NCBI GenBank assembly: GCA_963989385.1
Contig: OZ022511.1
Coordinates: forward strand, 2,356,001 to 2,420,000
Direction of reading: 5' to 3'
DNA length: 64,000 bases
From: Ctena decussata
Lineage: Eukaryota; Mollusca; Bivalvia; Lucinida; Lucinidae
The position numbers were made by a program, and so were the translations under genes. Shown here piece after piece: positions 9,835 through 21,098 of the stretch. Each line of letters starts with the position of its first letter. The first letter of the stretch is position 1. Under the pieces are notes generated by a model. It was not told the DNA's origin. It was given only the letters and a program-made list of their open reading frames with translations, and ran no database searches.

Positions 9835-10300
9835 TTAGAGGTAAAAAGAAAAAGAACTTTTTAACAGTATTTATTTTTGATGCAATGATAAATGACACGA
9901 ACGGAATCATTTTCCTAAAAACCGCAAAAAGTTCTGTCCGTTCAAAGGTTATGTCAATTTATTTAACACTGGGATCTTTTTCCATGCAGGAATTATCTTT
10001 CTTACTCTTTAATAGATTAGCAACCACAATGCACTATTCTGTGATGTCACATATGATTTCTTTTGTTTTTGTTTCAGTTCTCGTAATGATTTTTATAAAT
10101 AAATTTTAAATCTAAATCATAACCAGTTTTTAAAGTTAAGACTAAGAGTGGTTATCTTTTACTGTGACGCAGTTTAATCATTTATCATGCATCTGCTGCA
10201 AAATTCACCTGATAATAGGGGTATGATAACATGATGTGATCTCATGTCACTGTAAACTGCGCTTGCGCGAATGTTATCAGGTCATGCCTTAAGAAGCGAT
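9835..10300. other. no gene seen
   Basis: A 100-codon open frame at 9807-10109 has low-complexity hydrophobic composition and starts inside the TIR. I do not support it as a gene. Confidence 0.5.
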
Positions 10301-10400
10301 CTCAGAAGACGATTGGCTACACAATGACGTTGGCCGTGATACCAGCTTCGATTGGTTAAATGACGTCACCGACTTACGTCATAACGCATTCGCGACGTAA
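10300..10400. promoter_or_regulatory. CCAAT/CRE-like cluster
   Basis: CGATTGGCTAC, AATGACGTTGG, CGATTGGTTAAATGACGTCA (TGACGTCA at 10361-10368) and TTACGTCA at 10374-10381 lie within 80 bp. Inverted CCAAT boxes next to CRE-like sites are typical of metazoan core promoters. It lies about 2.2 kb upstream of the minus-strand FABP-like exons, so it could be that gene's promoter; this is only an inference. Confidence 0.3.
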
Positions 10401-10496
10401 GCAAGTTCAAACAAAACTGCGTTTGCTTATCACTTGTTTGCCGCTCTTTACGCCGTAAAATCTTCTAATAAAGCATAATAAATAGAAAACCACGTA

Positions 10497-10617
10497 AGTG
10501 TCTTTTGATATCAAGTTTATCAGGCTCGACCAGAAACACGTCGGACTGGCTCGGCAAGCCTCGCCATTCCTACGCTGTTTCTGGTTTCGCCTGATAAACT
10601 TGATATCAAAAGACACT
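10497..10617. repeat. 121-bp snapback
   Basis: Left arm AGTGTCTTTTGATATCAAGT TTATCAGGC and ACCAGAAACA; the right arm is its near-perfect complement ending AAAAGACACT. Arms are about 41 bp, and the loop contains TCGGACTGGCTCGGC. Confidence 0.85.
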
Positions 10618-10844
10618 AACATGATATTCTCTATAAGTCACAGGCCAGAGAATGTTTGGGAACTGTGCCTCCGTAATTTAAAGTTTGATTCAAATTTTAA
10701 ATAAAACTTTAAAAAGTTAAAAAAAAAATACATGGAAACCGCTCTTCTTTTATTTTGGGACGGACAAACGGCGCCCCGTACTGCTGTCCTGGATACATGT
10801 ATGTTCCGCTGAGGCGCGCGGAAACTCCGTTACGCTTCAGTTTC

Positions 10845-10945
10845 AGTTTAAACATATTTTATTGCCCAAAACAACTGACAAATGGGTCGGAACACAAATT
10901 CTAACAGCATTAATTACGGTCCTCCCCATGAGAATGCAAACGTTA
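10845..10945 (-). repeat. 3' tail of a dispersed retroelement
   Basis: On the minus strand the sequence reads GGACCGTAATTAATGCTG ... TGGGCAATAAAATATGTTTA and ends CTGAAACTGAA. It is shared with about 5556-5645, and the AATAAA suggests a retroposed 3' end. No element body was recognised. Confidence 0.45.
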
Positions 10946-11251
10946 CGTTCTTTATGTAAAAAAAACCCTTACACTGTCGGAATTTTCTTGAATAGATTTA
11001 AAACTACTGCTTCTATTTACATTAAAACTGCATTGGCTCGAACAGGCATGGGACCATGAAAATCAGTTCCAGCCAAGGGTAGTTCTTACCATTCATGAAT
11101 AGTTTCTATAAAAAGTAACCTAAAGGGACCAAGGAAAGAGTTCTAGTCAGGCAGGGTTAACGAGCTATCAGGGTTCGAGCCATTGAAGTTCTACTGTAGA
11201 ATTACTGAGAAGCATCTTAATTGAAATAAATTTAAATATATATTGAACACT

Positions 11252-11728
11252 CAAACTGCTCGGGCCGCAAATGTGGATGAAGCTTCATTGATTCGAAAAT
11301 GCAAATAGTAACCTCTTTCGAACTTTAAACTGAAACTTATATGCTTTTGTAAAAATTAAAAATTCAAGTTGGAACTATGACGCCATAGGAGACCTCATGA
11401 ATATTTTAAAATGAGGCAGCTCAAACATACTCTCGCGCGGTGAAATGTGTTAAACTTCAACTTTTAATTTCTCAGAAATTATTAAAGAGAAGGGAAAATG
11501 TTTTTAAAAAAGATAATCGGCGCAAGTTAAATAGAAATTTTGTTTTTTTAATATGTCTCAAGGTGAACAGTTAACAATAACGTTCATGAATATGACTCAA
11601 GTGAGCTATGTCGGTAAGCATCCGCAACCGTAATTTTAACACTGGGTAGCGACAATGACCTATCTCAAGTTTGAGCTGTCCAAATTGGAATTCCAAAGTG
11701 GACTGCGTTCAATTTTGAGATTGACCTG
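11252..11728 (+). repeat. source-like copy of the duplication spacer
   Basis: These 477 bp, beginning CAAACTGCTCGGGCCGC and ending GAGATTGACCTG, recur at 21670-22146 with a single noticed difference (A versus T after AAAATGC). The second copy lies exactly between the two halves of the 3.8-kb tandem duplication. No gene is seen inside. Confidence 0.9.
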
Positions 11729-12675
11729 ATTCCAAAACAGTTACCAACATTATGCAATGTTTTGTTTGTGTGCATTAAACCTAAAGTAGACATGGAAAGT
11801 TTTGAATAACGGCGTTTTTGATAAAATTTCGATTGTAAATTTACAAACAAGAGACAATTTTTGAATTAATATCTGACAGAGTGCTAGTATTCACGCAGTT
11901 ATGTACAACGGGTAAAAACGAAGATTACATATGCATTGACCTTTGGTATTATTAGCTAAATTTTGACATACGCGTTATTTGACCAATGAAGTCTTGTGAA
12001 ATACTCGGCTGCTCGAGAATAATTTGATGCAATTTTCATTCAGTTATTTAGAGCAACGACGAGCTTTCATTTTTATCATGAAACGCTACCTTCGAAATTG
12101 ACCTATTGTGACTTAGCTTAATTGTCAGTCCTACGACACAGTATGTGATTGTCCATACGTGTAATAAATGAAATTCGAGTTACAGGCACTGTGGCGTAGA
12201 AATATATTTTCACTAAAACACTTACGAAACGATGCGCATGCCAAATGAAACATAGCCTTCACTTTTCACAGAGCGGGGCTATATTATAATTTTAATATTT
12301 ATTACCTATCGCTTTACAATATTCGCCAATTTTCTCCGCAGAAATTAATTTCCATTTTCCATTTAGGACAGCCATATTGCACAAAATGCCCAACAGCTTT
12401 ATTTCGGCATGAAAAGTATGTACATGTACTTGAAATAATGTTGAAAGTACTTAACGTCGGCATTAACTATTGCGGATGTTGTTACTTTAACTTCAGAAGT
12501 ATATCCCGGATTATCCCGGATTAAGTTGAATCGAGATACTTTCAGGGAAAGCAACTCTGGCATTTTCAGTTTATCTCCCTTCTCAAAGGGGTTCAACTTG
12601 TTATTTAAGGAAAGAGCTCGATAATCCCGGTGCAAATTCTTCCCTTAAGAGATGATCCAATTTTAAAGGATATTT
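11729..12675. other. no gene; one dispersed motif
   Basis: No supported exon. At about 12540-12640 (minus sense) lies one copy of a dispersed block of about 65 bp (GAGAAGGGAGATAAACTG ... CCCTGAAAGTAT), also found at 36940-37010 and 54110-54185. Confidence 0.5.
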
Positions 12676-12907
12676 CCCAGCACACAGGGTTGAATCGACC
12701 TTGATTCAACGTCACAACGATGAATCAAGTTTGATTTAACCACAAGGTTGATTCATCAAGATTGATTCATCAAGGTTGATTCAACGAGGTTGATTCAAGG
12801 TTAATTCAACCACAATGTTGAATCAACCTTGAATCGATCTTGATTCAACGTCACAACGTTGAATCAAGGTTGATTCAAGGTTGATTCAACATTGTGTGCC
12901 CAGTGGG
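12676..12907. mobile_element. CCCAG...TGGG element with GTTGATTCAAC interior
   Basis: The ends CCCAGCACACA and TGTGTGCCCAGTGGG are inverted. The interior consists of about a dozen imperfect iterations of TTGATTCAACG / CGTTGAATCAA. Related ends with a different interior are at 21489-21580, 25806-25897 and 59030-59115. Confidence 0.7.
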
Positions 12908-13018
12908 TTTTCCTCCAGTTAAGCCACGGGTGGCCACAAATACTGTTTCTCCTTTGAGGAAAATGTAGGGGTGTAACAGTACGCCTTTAGTAAATCCCGG
13001 ATGAAACATAGGCCTAAA

Positions 13019-13244
13019 TGAGCCGCGGCACGACAAAACAAACAAAGTGGCATGTGCGCCCAGTGAATCCTCAGATCATCGGGGCATTCGCCCAATCTGA
13101 GCAGAGTCTACGCCGTTGGCATAGAGATAGCTTAAGCCCTTAACTACCCTTTCAGCGCACAGCGAAGACTCTGATCAGACTGAGCGGATGAGAGATCTTG
13201 CGTACGCATACGCCACTTTGTTGGTTTTGTCGTGTCGCGGCGCA
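13019..13244 (+). mobile_element. GAGCCGCGACAC MITE
   Basis: Bounded by TGAGCCGCGGCACGAC and GTCGTGTCGCGGCGCA, plus-oriented centre. It is more diverged than other copies and lacks part of the right inner palindrome. Confidence 0.85.
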
Positions 13245-13625
13245 AAATTTTAACCGCCCTTGAAATTTGGACATCTTTACCAAGTAAATGAGTCGTCACT
13301 TTTTTTCTAAATACTCGCAGACTTTTATATTTTGGACATACAAGAAATAACAAATAAATGCTTGAAAATAAAAATTCAATTGTCAGAAAGTGTAATGATA
13401 AGAGTAATAATACCATATTTTTGTAATACTTTTATTGACACACATTAGAACTCCAGCATTTATATGTGATGGGTACTGATTTTCGGCAGATTTTCGGCAA
13501 GTCACCGTTGACGTCTATAGAAAACTTAATACATACATATGTTCTTTTTCCCAAAATCCCGACCCTGTGCTAACAAGCATTGTTTTTATATTGCCTTATC
13601 CTTTTACCTCCTATAACAGTTTATA
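13245..13625. other. no gene seen
   Basis: AT-rich spacer between two MITEs. The minus open frame 13144-13416 runs into the MITE and has no support. Confidence 0.5.
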
Positions 13626-13868
13626 TGAGCTGCGACACGAAAAAATCGCAAAAGAGGTTGTGTGCACAGCGCAAACTCAGATCAGCCTGGGCATCCGCCC
13701 AGTCTGATCAGACTCTTCGCTAAGCGCTTTTAAAAAGGTAGTTGAGGGTCTAAACTACCACAAATCGGACAGCCAAGACTTTGATCAAACTGGGCGGATG
13801 CTCAGGCTGATCTGAGTCTGCGCTGGGCACCCAACCCCTTTTTTGGGGTTTTCTCGTGTCGCTGCTCA
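13626..13868 (-). mobile_element. GAGCCGCGACAC MITE
   Basis: Bounded by TGAGCTGCGACACGA and TCGTGTCGCTGCTCA. The centre (GCTAAGCGC, then GGTAGTTGAGGGTC) shows minus orientation. Confidence 0.9.
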
Positions 13869-14222
13869 ATTATTTCATTGCAATCTGCTTTTTTTTTTCT
13901 TGCACACTGGCCAATTCATGTAGGTTTATGTGATTTTTGAAAATGTGATTCACTTTTTGGCACTGTACCTGTACTTTAATTATCATTAACACTGTAAAAG
14001 TTGATTGCCATTCCGACAGTCTGTCTAAAACGTGTCTAAAACAGTGCACAACCTGATCAGACTTTCTCTTTTTAGAGATTTTCATCCCAGTTTTTCTGTG
14101 TAATCCTGGGGTAACTATCTAAGTATGTTATGGTTTACCATTTCATCATTTCATTCGCAATGAATGGCTGGCCATCAATAATGAGCGTGATAAATATCCA
14201 GATGTCTGCAAAGGTGTTGCAA
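13869..14222. other. no gene seen
   Basis: AT-rich spacer without exon signals or recognisable repeat. Confidence 0.5.
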
Positions 14223-14403
14223 TACAGTCAAACCTGCTTATGGGGTCACCTCTATTAAGGGATCACCTGTATTAAGCAACCACCTTGTCTGTGTCCCGTG
14301 AACCAAAAATACGGTGCAAAACAACCAGTATTAAGGGGTCCTGTCTTAAGCAGCCACTTTTTGTCCTTTCTTTGGGTGGCCCCTTAAGACAGGTTTCACT
14401 GTA
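14223..14403. mobile_element. TA-flanked MITE (CAGTNAAACCTG)
   Basis: A 181-bp element with inverted ends TACAGTCAAACCTG and CAGGTTTCACTGTA and an interior rich in CTTAAG and GGGTCACC / GGTGGCCCC. TA at both ends fits a Tc1/mariner-type target duplication. Confidence 0.8.
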
Positions 14404-14509
14404 GTTGTCAAACATTTACAGAGTGAGGGCATTCAGTATACAAACCCTGTTGACCCAGCTATGTGTGGGTCAAGGGCCATAGTCCCGTAAGTCCCCCGGA
14501 AAAGAAAAT

Positions 14510-14747
14510 TGAGCCGCGACACGACAAAACCAACAATGTGGTTGTGCGCCAAGCGCAGACTCAGATCAGCCTGGGCATCCGCCCAGTCTGATCAGAGTCT
14601 TCACTGTCCGCATGGAGGTAGATTAGATCCTAAGCTACCCTTTGAGCACTTAACGAAGAGTCTGGTCAAACTGAGTGGTTGCCTAGGCTGATCTGAGTCT
14701 GCGCTGGGCGCACTACCACATTGTTGGTTTTGTCGCGTCGCGGCTCA
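14510..14747 (+). mobile_element. GAGCCGCGACAC MITE
   Basis: Full-length copy, TGAGCCGCGACACGAC to GTCGCGTCGCGGCTCA, with plus-oriented centre and little divergence in the left half. Confidence 0.9.
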
Positions 14748-15056
14748 AATGATGTTGGTATCACGGTTACTAAGGGAAGTTGTTTATATTTTGCTTTCTA
14801 GGTTGCGATTTGTATAGAACCTTTTTGTAGGCGTTCCTTTTTGGTTTCTTTGCAAACGACCGAAATCTATGACGGAACACATACGAAAGTGCGCATGTGA
14901 AATGAATATGGCCATCACTGGAACGCGGCTGCCGATGGTCGTCAGCCCGTCGCAGTTGAGCTGGCTCGGTGAGAATGGATACGCTCGAGAGAAAATACGT
15001 TGGCGCCTCTTACATGTACCTGAAGGACACGTTCGGCATATTTACTTGAATATTAT

Positions 15057-15303
15057 TGAGCCCCGACAGGAGAAAACCAACTAAGTGGTTGTGCGGTGCG
15101 GCCAGCGCAGACTCAGATCAGCCTGTGCATCCGCTTAGTCTGAGCAGAGCCTTCACGTGGCGCGCAAAGGGTAGTCAAGGGTCTAGGCTAGCTCCATGCG
15201 GACAGCGAAGACTCTGATAAGACTGCACGGGCGGATGCCCAGGCTGATCTGAGTTTGCGTTGGGCACACAGCTATTTGGTTGTTTTTCTCGTGTCGCGGA
15301 TCA
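15057..15303 (-). mobile_element. GAGCCGCGACAC MITE
   Basis: Bounded by TGAGCCCCGACAGGAG and CTCGTGTCGCGGATCA. The centre GGGTAGTCAAGGGTC ... CTCCATGCGGACAGCG gives minus orientation. Confidence 0.85.
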
Positions 15304-15575
15304 TATCTGTTTGGTTCACATATTATTGAGTATCCTAGGAATACCTTGGTATTGCTGGATCCTTTACCCAAGTAATTATGCCTAACATGTCCTATGGTTA
15401 CGGCTGCTTTGTATCGCCGATTATGGTCGAAAACGTGTGATGTGAGTGAGATGGTGTCGATTGCCTGCCAATATCTGTCCATCACCTTTTTTTTTTGCTC
15501 CAGCCTTTTGGGGGTAAATATGTAGTGAAAAAGTTAAATACGGAAATGCGCATCTGTTGCACTTAACCCAGAACA

Positions 15576-15822
15576 GGGCCCAGGTTCACAATCATTCCTT
15601 AAACTTAAGGACGACCTTAAATTTCACGTGTAAATAAAAGCTTACAAAAACTAAAAGTTAATGATTTTTCTTTCGTATTACATTCCTATGACAGTTGTCA
15701 GTAGGATCAAACAAAAACTGCGATTTTCAATATGAGTTAAATATGGATTTTCTTAGGGCGAAATTTTCCACCTTAACTTTAAGGTGGTCCTTAACTTTAA
15801 GAATGATTGTGAAACTGGGCCC
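15576..15822. mobile_element. GGGCCC MITE with about 44-bp TIRs
   Basis: Left end GGGCCCAGGTTCACAATCAT, then TCCTTAAACTTAAGGACGACC. The right end is the near-perfect complement (GAATGATTGTGAAACTGGGCCC). The element is 247 bp and non-coding. Confidence 0.85.
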
Positions 15823-15935
15823 AGGTACACTTTTTCTTAAGAAAGTACCAAGGTCAGTGAAAGTTATCACATTTTTTTTTTATTTTGCCCACATGTAAAG
15901 CGGAAAATGTAAATTCTGCGCCTTGGAGTGCTTAG

Positions 15936-16012
15936 GAGCTGCAACACGATAAAACCAACAAAGTGGTACATGTATGTGCGCCTAGTGAAAACTCAGATGA
16001 GCCTGGGCATCC
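15936..16012. mobile_element. truncated GAGCCGCGACAC MITE
   Basis: Only the left 77 bp remain (GAGCTGCAACACGATAAAAC ... GAGCCTGGGCATCCA). The break coincides with the start of a tRNA-like SINE remnant, which probably interrupted it. Confidence 0.75.
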
Positions 16013-16118
16013 AGGCGTGCGATGGAAGCTCGCTTCCGAATGGAAAGATTGCCGGGGATCGAACCCGGGACTGCTAGATCAGCAGTCCAGCGCTTAATCT
16101 ACTGAGCTTCCGGGGCTC
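16013..16118 (-). repeat. tRNA-derived SINE remnant
   Basis: On the minus strand: CCCCGGAAGCTCAGTAGATT (A-box region), CGCTGGACTGC, and CCCGGGTTCGATCCCCGG (a perfect T-arm with B box). The putative acceptor arms do not pair, so it is tRNA-derived rather than a working tRNA gene. Confidence 0.6.
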
Positions 16119-16506
16119 GGAGCAACAATTTAAACTTTTGACTATAAACAAGTGACTCTGATTCACGGAAATATCAATCCTATGTTGCAAACGTGAAAAG
16201 AGACCTTACAGCATGTGGGAAGAGAAAACAAACTTCGATCAGCCTGCTCATCCACCCGACCTGATTAATCTTCTCTCATCGCATACACAATCTATGATTC
16301 ATGGGGAATTTTAAGATAGAAAAACAAAGACTGGTCAGTCTGAACATGCACAGACTGGTTTAGTGTTCCAACTCCACATATGACGTAAGGTCGACCAAAA
16401 TCATTGCAGTTGCTTTACTTGACTGAAGGCCCTCATATTTCTATCAGTAGGCTATAATATTTAAATGAAGATTGATTGATTTCGTTCTGGGCGTAAAGGA
16501 CCTAGT
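16119..16506. other. no gene seen
   Basis: Spacer with weak GATCAGCCTG-type fragments of the common MITE and no exon. Confidence 0.45.
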
Positions 16507-17055
16507 TTAAAGTCTCCATAGTCCTACCAGTGGTAAAAATCTTCAAAATACAAATCATTACCAAACCTGTAAAGCCTTCAGAATTAATGAAAATATGTCG
16601 GTTGATGTGGTTTTTGTTGTATCATAAAATTGGCAAAAAAGAAGGAACAAAGTACTTTGGAAAAATGATAAGTCTCTCCATTAAAATACGGTTTTCGTCT
16701 CTGGTTCTCTGTTAAGCAATGAAATAATGCAACCGCGGTACAATCAATGGGATTTTTGTACATTGTATTTTTATCAACTGTTAAATGCCTGTACATGTAC
16801 CTAGTATTTTTATCTCCTGTACCTTGTGTTTTTACCATGAAATAAAGCTTGTGAAATCGAAAGTAGGACATTTTTGTTGGCAACTAAAATGACCTAGTTA
16901 TTGTTTCAAATTTATTTTATAGTAAACTCAAGGACGTTTTGATTTTTCAAAGCCGGCCAATCACGATTATAATTAATGGCGAAATTGTAGTGAGAAGTTT
17001 GCAGCGATACCTCACGATAAAATATTCCATGCTGGTAGAGCAATGGGGCCTTTAA
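16507..17055. mobile_element. TTAA-flanked MITE, copy 2
   Basis: 549 bp homologous to 4791-5326, with ends TTAAAGTCTCCAT and ATGGGGCCTTTAA. Indel differences are scattered, and coding frames in the two copies do not agree, so it is non-coding. Confidence 0.75.
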
Positions 17056-17376
17056 ACCCGAATTTCAGTTTGTTTCAAACTGTCTTTCAGACAAACGGAG
17101 AACAGACGAAATAAGTTAGCCCAAAATAAAATTAATAAGACCATCATAGCCCTTAGCCCATTAATGGCTAGCATTCCGTAAAAATAACAAAGTCAAACAG
17201 TACAAACCCAGATTAGACGCCCCAGAACCGTATCCCTTCCACTGATTTACAAAGTACGTTCCATGTTCTCGCCCATTCCTTATTCAGTCAAAACTTGTGT
17301 ATAAAGACCACCTAAGGGGGCCCAAAATAATGGTCTTTTTGGGCAGGTAGTCTCTTTTCAAGGGTTCAGATGTTCT
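17056..17376. other. no gene seen
   Basis: Unique-looking spacer, no exon recognised. Confidence 0.5.
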
Positions 17377-17614
17377 TGAGCCGCGACACGACAAAACCAT
17401 CGAAGTGGTTGTAGGCCCAGCACAGACTTAGATAAACCTGAGCATCCGCCCAGTCCGACCAGACTCTTTGCTAAGCGCTTAAATGGTAGCCAAGGGTCTG
17501 AGCTACCTCCATGCGGACAGCGAAGACTCTGATCAGACTGGGTGGATGCCCAGGATGATCTGAGTCTGGGCTGGGCGCACAATCACTTTGTTAGTTTTCT
17601 CGTGTCGCGGCTCA
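17377..17614 (-). mobile_element. GAGCCGCGACAC MITE
   Basis: Full-length copy, TGAGCCGCGACACGAC to CTCGTGTCGCGGCTCA, minus-oriented centre (GCTAAGCGC ... CTCCATGCGGACAGCG). Confidence 0.9.
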
Positions 17615-18018
17615 CTAATTTTCCACATTCTGGTAGCTGTTGAAGTGGTCTCTATAGACAGTATCTATTCAAAGGTGCTTTTTAGCACATGTTTGGCAGT
17701 AAATTTAATTCATGCCCATGCATTGTCACTTGATTAAACCCCCCTTCCCCCACGCCCCCGCACCCCAATTTACTACCGATCGATCATTTTAAGGCAGTGC
17801 CATCGGCTAGGTTTGTCAATTTGTCGATGTTATTGTTTCTAGTGTTCGTCTGTCTGTTTGTTTTGCAGCTGTGTTTTGTTAATTCTGATGTACGTTTTAT
17901 ATGACGAAGTACGTAAAATAAATGTTTTGCTTGCCTAATTTATTTATGTTTGAATTAGCCTAATTTTATGACCAAGTACCCGGGAAATCGCTGTTCATTT
18001 TGCTATCCAATTAATTAT

Positions 18019-18235
18019 TGAGCCTCGACACGAGAAAACCAACTAAGTGGCATGTTCATCCAGCGCAGACTCAGATCAGCCTGGGCATCCGCCCAGTTTA
18101 ATCAGACTCTTTATTAAGTGCTCAAAGGGTAGCTAAGTGTCTAAGCTACCTCTATGCGGACAGCGAAGACTCTGATCAGACTGGGTGGATGCCCAGGCTG
18201 ATCTGGGTATGCGCTGGGCGCAGAACCACTGTGTT
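18019..18235 (-). mobile_element. truncated GAGCCGCGACAC MITE (unit 1)
   Basis: Starts TGAGCCTCGACACGAG and continues to GCGCTGGGCGCAGAACCAC, but the terminal TTTTCTCGTGTCGCGGCTCA is missing. Minus-oriented centre. Confidence 0.85.
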
Positions 18236-18456
18236 GTGTATGTATATTTGGATTTGGCTAGTTTTATGACCAAGTACCCGGGAAATCGCTGCTTATTTTG
18301 CTACCTACTCGACGTGTAGTCTTTTTACAAGTGTAGATGCTTCATGCAACTATCTCCAGTTTTGTGTCGTGGGTGGGAAGTATCAGTGCCTGGTCCATGC
18401 CCTTTTATCTTATATATTCCCGCTCATGCATTGTACGCTGATGCAGTGTCAGTTTC

Positions 18457-18677
18457 ATATTCCTGCTGATATATTGTCTGCAGTGTCATTTCAATATTCC
18501 TGTTGATATATTGTCTGCAGTGTCATTTTTCATATTCCTGCTGATATATTGTCTGCAATGTCTTTTTTTTATTCTTGCTGATATATTGTCTGCAGTGTCA
18601 TTTTCATATTCCTGCTGATATATTGTCTGCAGTGTCATTTTTATAGTCCTACTGATATATCGTCTGTTTTATATTCC
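18457..18677. repeat. 37-bp minisatellite, about 6 units (unit 1)
   Basis: Units follow ATATTCCTGCTGATATATTG plus TCTGCAGTGTCATTTT with small indels. An identical array is at 22774-22994. Confidence 0.9.
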
Positions 18678-18799
18678 TATCCCGCATTGCCAGAATGGCT
18701 TCAGTAATGTTTGGTGAGGTAAGATCCTCGTCAGAGCCTATAACAACATAACCATAATTTCGTGACAGTTAACTTGCATTGTGTGATATTGTCGGGATC

Positions 18800-18915
18800 C
18801 CGCCCGGCTCGGGGCGGAGATCTTTCCAATCGGAAACGGACTTCCATTTTATACAGTCTTTCATTATCATCCGCCCATGTCCTGATATGACTGAAATACT
18901 GTTGGAAAGGACGTA
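18800..18915 (+). repeat. SINE family 2 body (unit 1)
   Basis: Contains GGATCCCGCCCGGCTCGGGG, GTCTTTCATTATCATC and CCTGATATGACTGAAATACT, the conserved domain shared with 7165-7350 and 46450-46602. The tRNA head is decayed. Confidence 0.55.
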
Positions 18916-19982
18916 AAATAGCATGTCATTCAGCCATCTATTGTCAAGATCTTTCCAAGTTTTGCCAAAGTTATAGACTTAAAGTCCTTAAATGCCATAA
19001 CTAAGTAACCGATGACATGAATTTCATGCAAGTAAGGTAGTCGAATACTAAATAGAAATATTTGCGGGGCATTTAAACCATTATACCAGCTGAATGACCG
19101 AAAGAGCCCTAAAACATTTGGATGAGAAAAAACACATTTTCACCGGTTTTTTCCTAAAAAATAATATTTTGTATTTCTACATACTTTTTTTTACATATTC
19201 TCCATTAAATTCATATCTCTAGCACATTAATACTCTTTCATTTCTGCACATCGCATTATCTTTAATATAGAATATTTGAAACAAACTGGTAAAAAAAAAA
19301 TGAAGTAATCTTGATAATAAGTATTTTTTTATTTTTTTTTTAAATGCAAGAAAATTGAATTTCCTGAAAAACGTCATACAAAAATATATATTTAACCGAT
19401 CGGGCAAGCTTATGCATATTATTTGAGTAAAACGTACATTGCGTACATTGTATGTTACACAATAAAACAAAAAAAAATATACATTTCACCATTTCGTTTC
19501 CTAGAAAAACAATGTTTAAGTTAAAAAAATATCCCCCAAAACAGACAGCATATATTGTACCTGCTGCAATAACAGCTGGTCCTGGTCCTATTATTTATTT
19601 TCCTGTTATTCCGGTTCTACATGGACCATAGAGTAATGCCTACAAAAATGCGCAGATGGAATGGAAACTATGAAGACCTTGGTCATTCTGGTTCCTACGG
19701 AACAGTCTGATCTCGGTTTCCACTGTTTGTACAGCCCTATCTGCCCGAAAAGTTAAGATCTTTACAGTAGACATTGTTAGTGTGTGTATTTACTCCATAG
19801 TTGATCGATTTCGCCATGAACAATAACTCTCTTTTGTGTTTTAACAAGTATGAACACAGTTATTCTGTATATAGCTACCTTAAATAGGTAGCGCCATTAT
19901 TCAGTGACACCTATCCGTAACCTTCGCAACAAGAGTGATATTCACGGAAGGTTGATACATATGATACGCAAATCACAAATGG

Positions 19983-21098
19983 TGTTACTGTTAGAGAGTG
20001 GTTTCCCCCTTTCCCCCTGGAAAAAATTGCTATAGGAAGGACGGCTATATAGTGGATTGTCCGGACCCCGTAGAGCCACTTTTTCCCCATAGTCCTTTCT
20101 TTCCCACCCCCACCCACCCCAACCGGGAAATTAGCTATCAGTGAATTTGGCATGGCTATTGGTATTTTGCGGAACGGAACGATACGGAACGGAATTGAAC
20201 AGAGACAGTTTACGGAATTATCGCATAAGAAATGTATCAGTACTTCAAGGGAGGTAATAAACGTGATTAATTCCAAAAATCAATATGCAAATTTACAGCC
20301 ATAGTTTTATAATAACCAATAATTACTTATTTAAGGAACGAGGACCGCGGATGCACTTGGGGAACGTCGTTAGGACAATTAAACTGAACGGAACTGAAGG
20401 TGTAATTTCTATCCATTACATATATTTGTATACGTACACAGACACATGCAAGCTTACAGGAAGATGTACGAACGGGTGCTGTGTCTAGTCATTGATCTAC
20501 ACTGGAAATCATAATCGGACGTGTGTTCCAATGGGAGTCGAGCCCACGGCTCCTGCATGAAAGGCGAACACTAGTCCAGGCACTCCGCTGCGCGCACGCA
20601 CTGATAAACGCTTGTATAAACACAAACTTATAAAAAGTTTATGCTCACAACCACGTACACTCATATCCGTTTTTGGCTAACATGGAAAAGCAAAATGCCT
20701 ACCTGTTTACCCCAAAACAAAAATAAGACAGACTGATGGACACATGCATGCGGCTCTAGCATCTGTTATCCATCTATTTTTTACGGACAGACACTCATAT
20801 TTCTGTTTCAGTTATGAACCTCACTATTATAATTAGAGAAGGAGCAAATTCCACTATGTAGCGTGTTTTCCTGCAATCATATTACCAGGGGGAACTTCAC
20901 TATAGAGGGGAAAAACGGCTATGCAAAAACACGTATAGTAGATTTTTCCCGAGGAAATTTGGCTATATAGTCATATTTCCGTGGGGAAATTCTACTATAT
21001 AGCCATTTTTCCGGTGGGAAATTCTACTATGGAAAATCATAGTCATTTTCCGGGAGGAAAAACTACTAGGGGGGAAAAGCTACTCTCTGACAGTTACA
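19983..21098. mobile_element. 1.1-kb TIR element with CTATATAG repeats (unit 1)
   Basis: The ends TGTTACTGTTAGAGAGTGG and CTACTCTCTGACAGTTACA are inverted. The subterminal regions carry repeated GGGGAAATTCTACTATATAG-like motifs on opposite strands. The open frame 19911-20276 crosses the left end and is not supported as a gene. Duplicate at 24300-25415. Confidence 0.6.
20524..20602 (-). repeat. tRNA-like sequence (unit 1)
   Basis: On the minus strand: GCGGAGTGCCTGGACTAGTG, CGCCTTTCATGCAGGAG (arm with CAT in the loop) and GTGGGCTCGACTCCCAT. The acceptor arms pair poorly, so it is a tRNA-derived repeat or pseudogene. Duplicate near 24841-24919. Confidence 0.35.

Noticed and set aside
9807..10109. 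100-codon plus-strand frame
   Set aside because: Begins inside a terminal inverted repeat; hydrophobic AT-driven composition, no homology recognised.
19911..20276. 121-codon minus-strand frame, duplicated at 24228-24593
   Set aside because: It spans the terminus of a TIR element, and the duplication merely copies it. Composition (VGVGGGGKER, simple C-rich DNA) is not gene-like.
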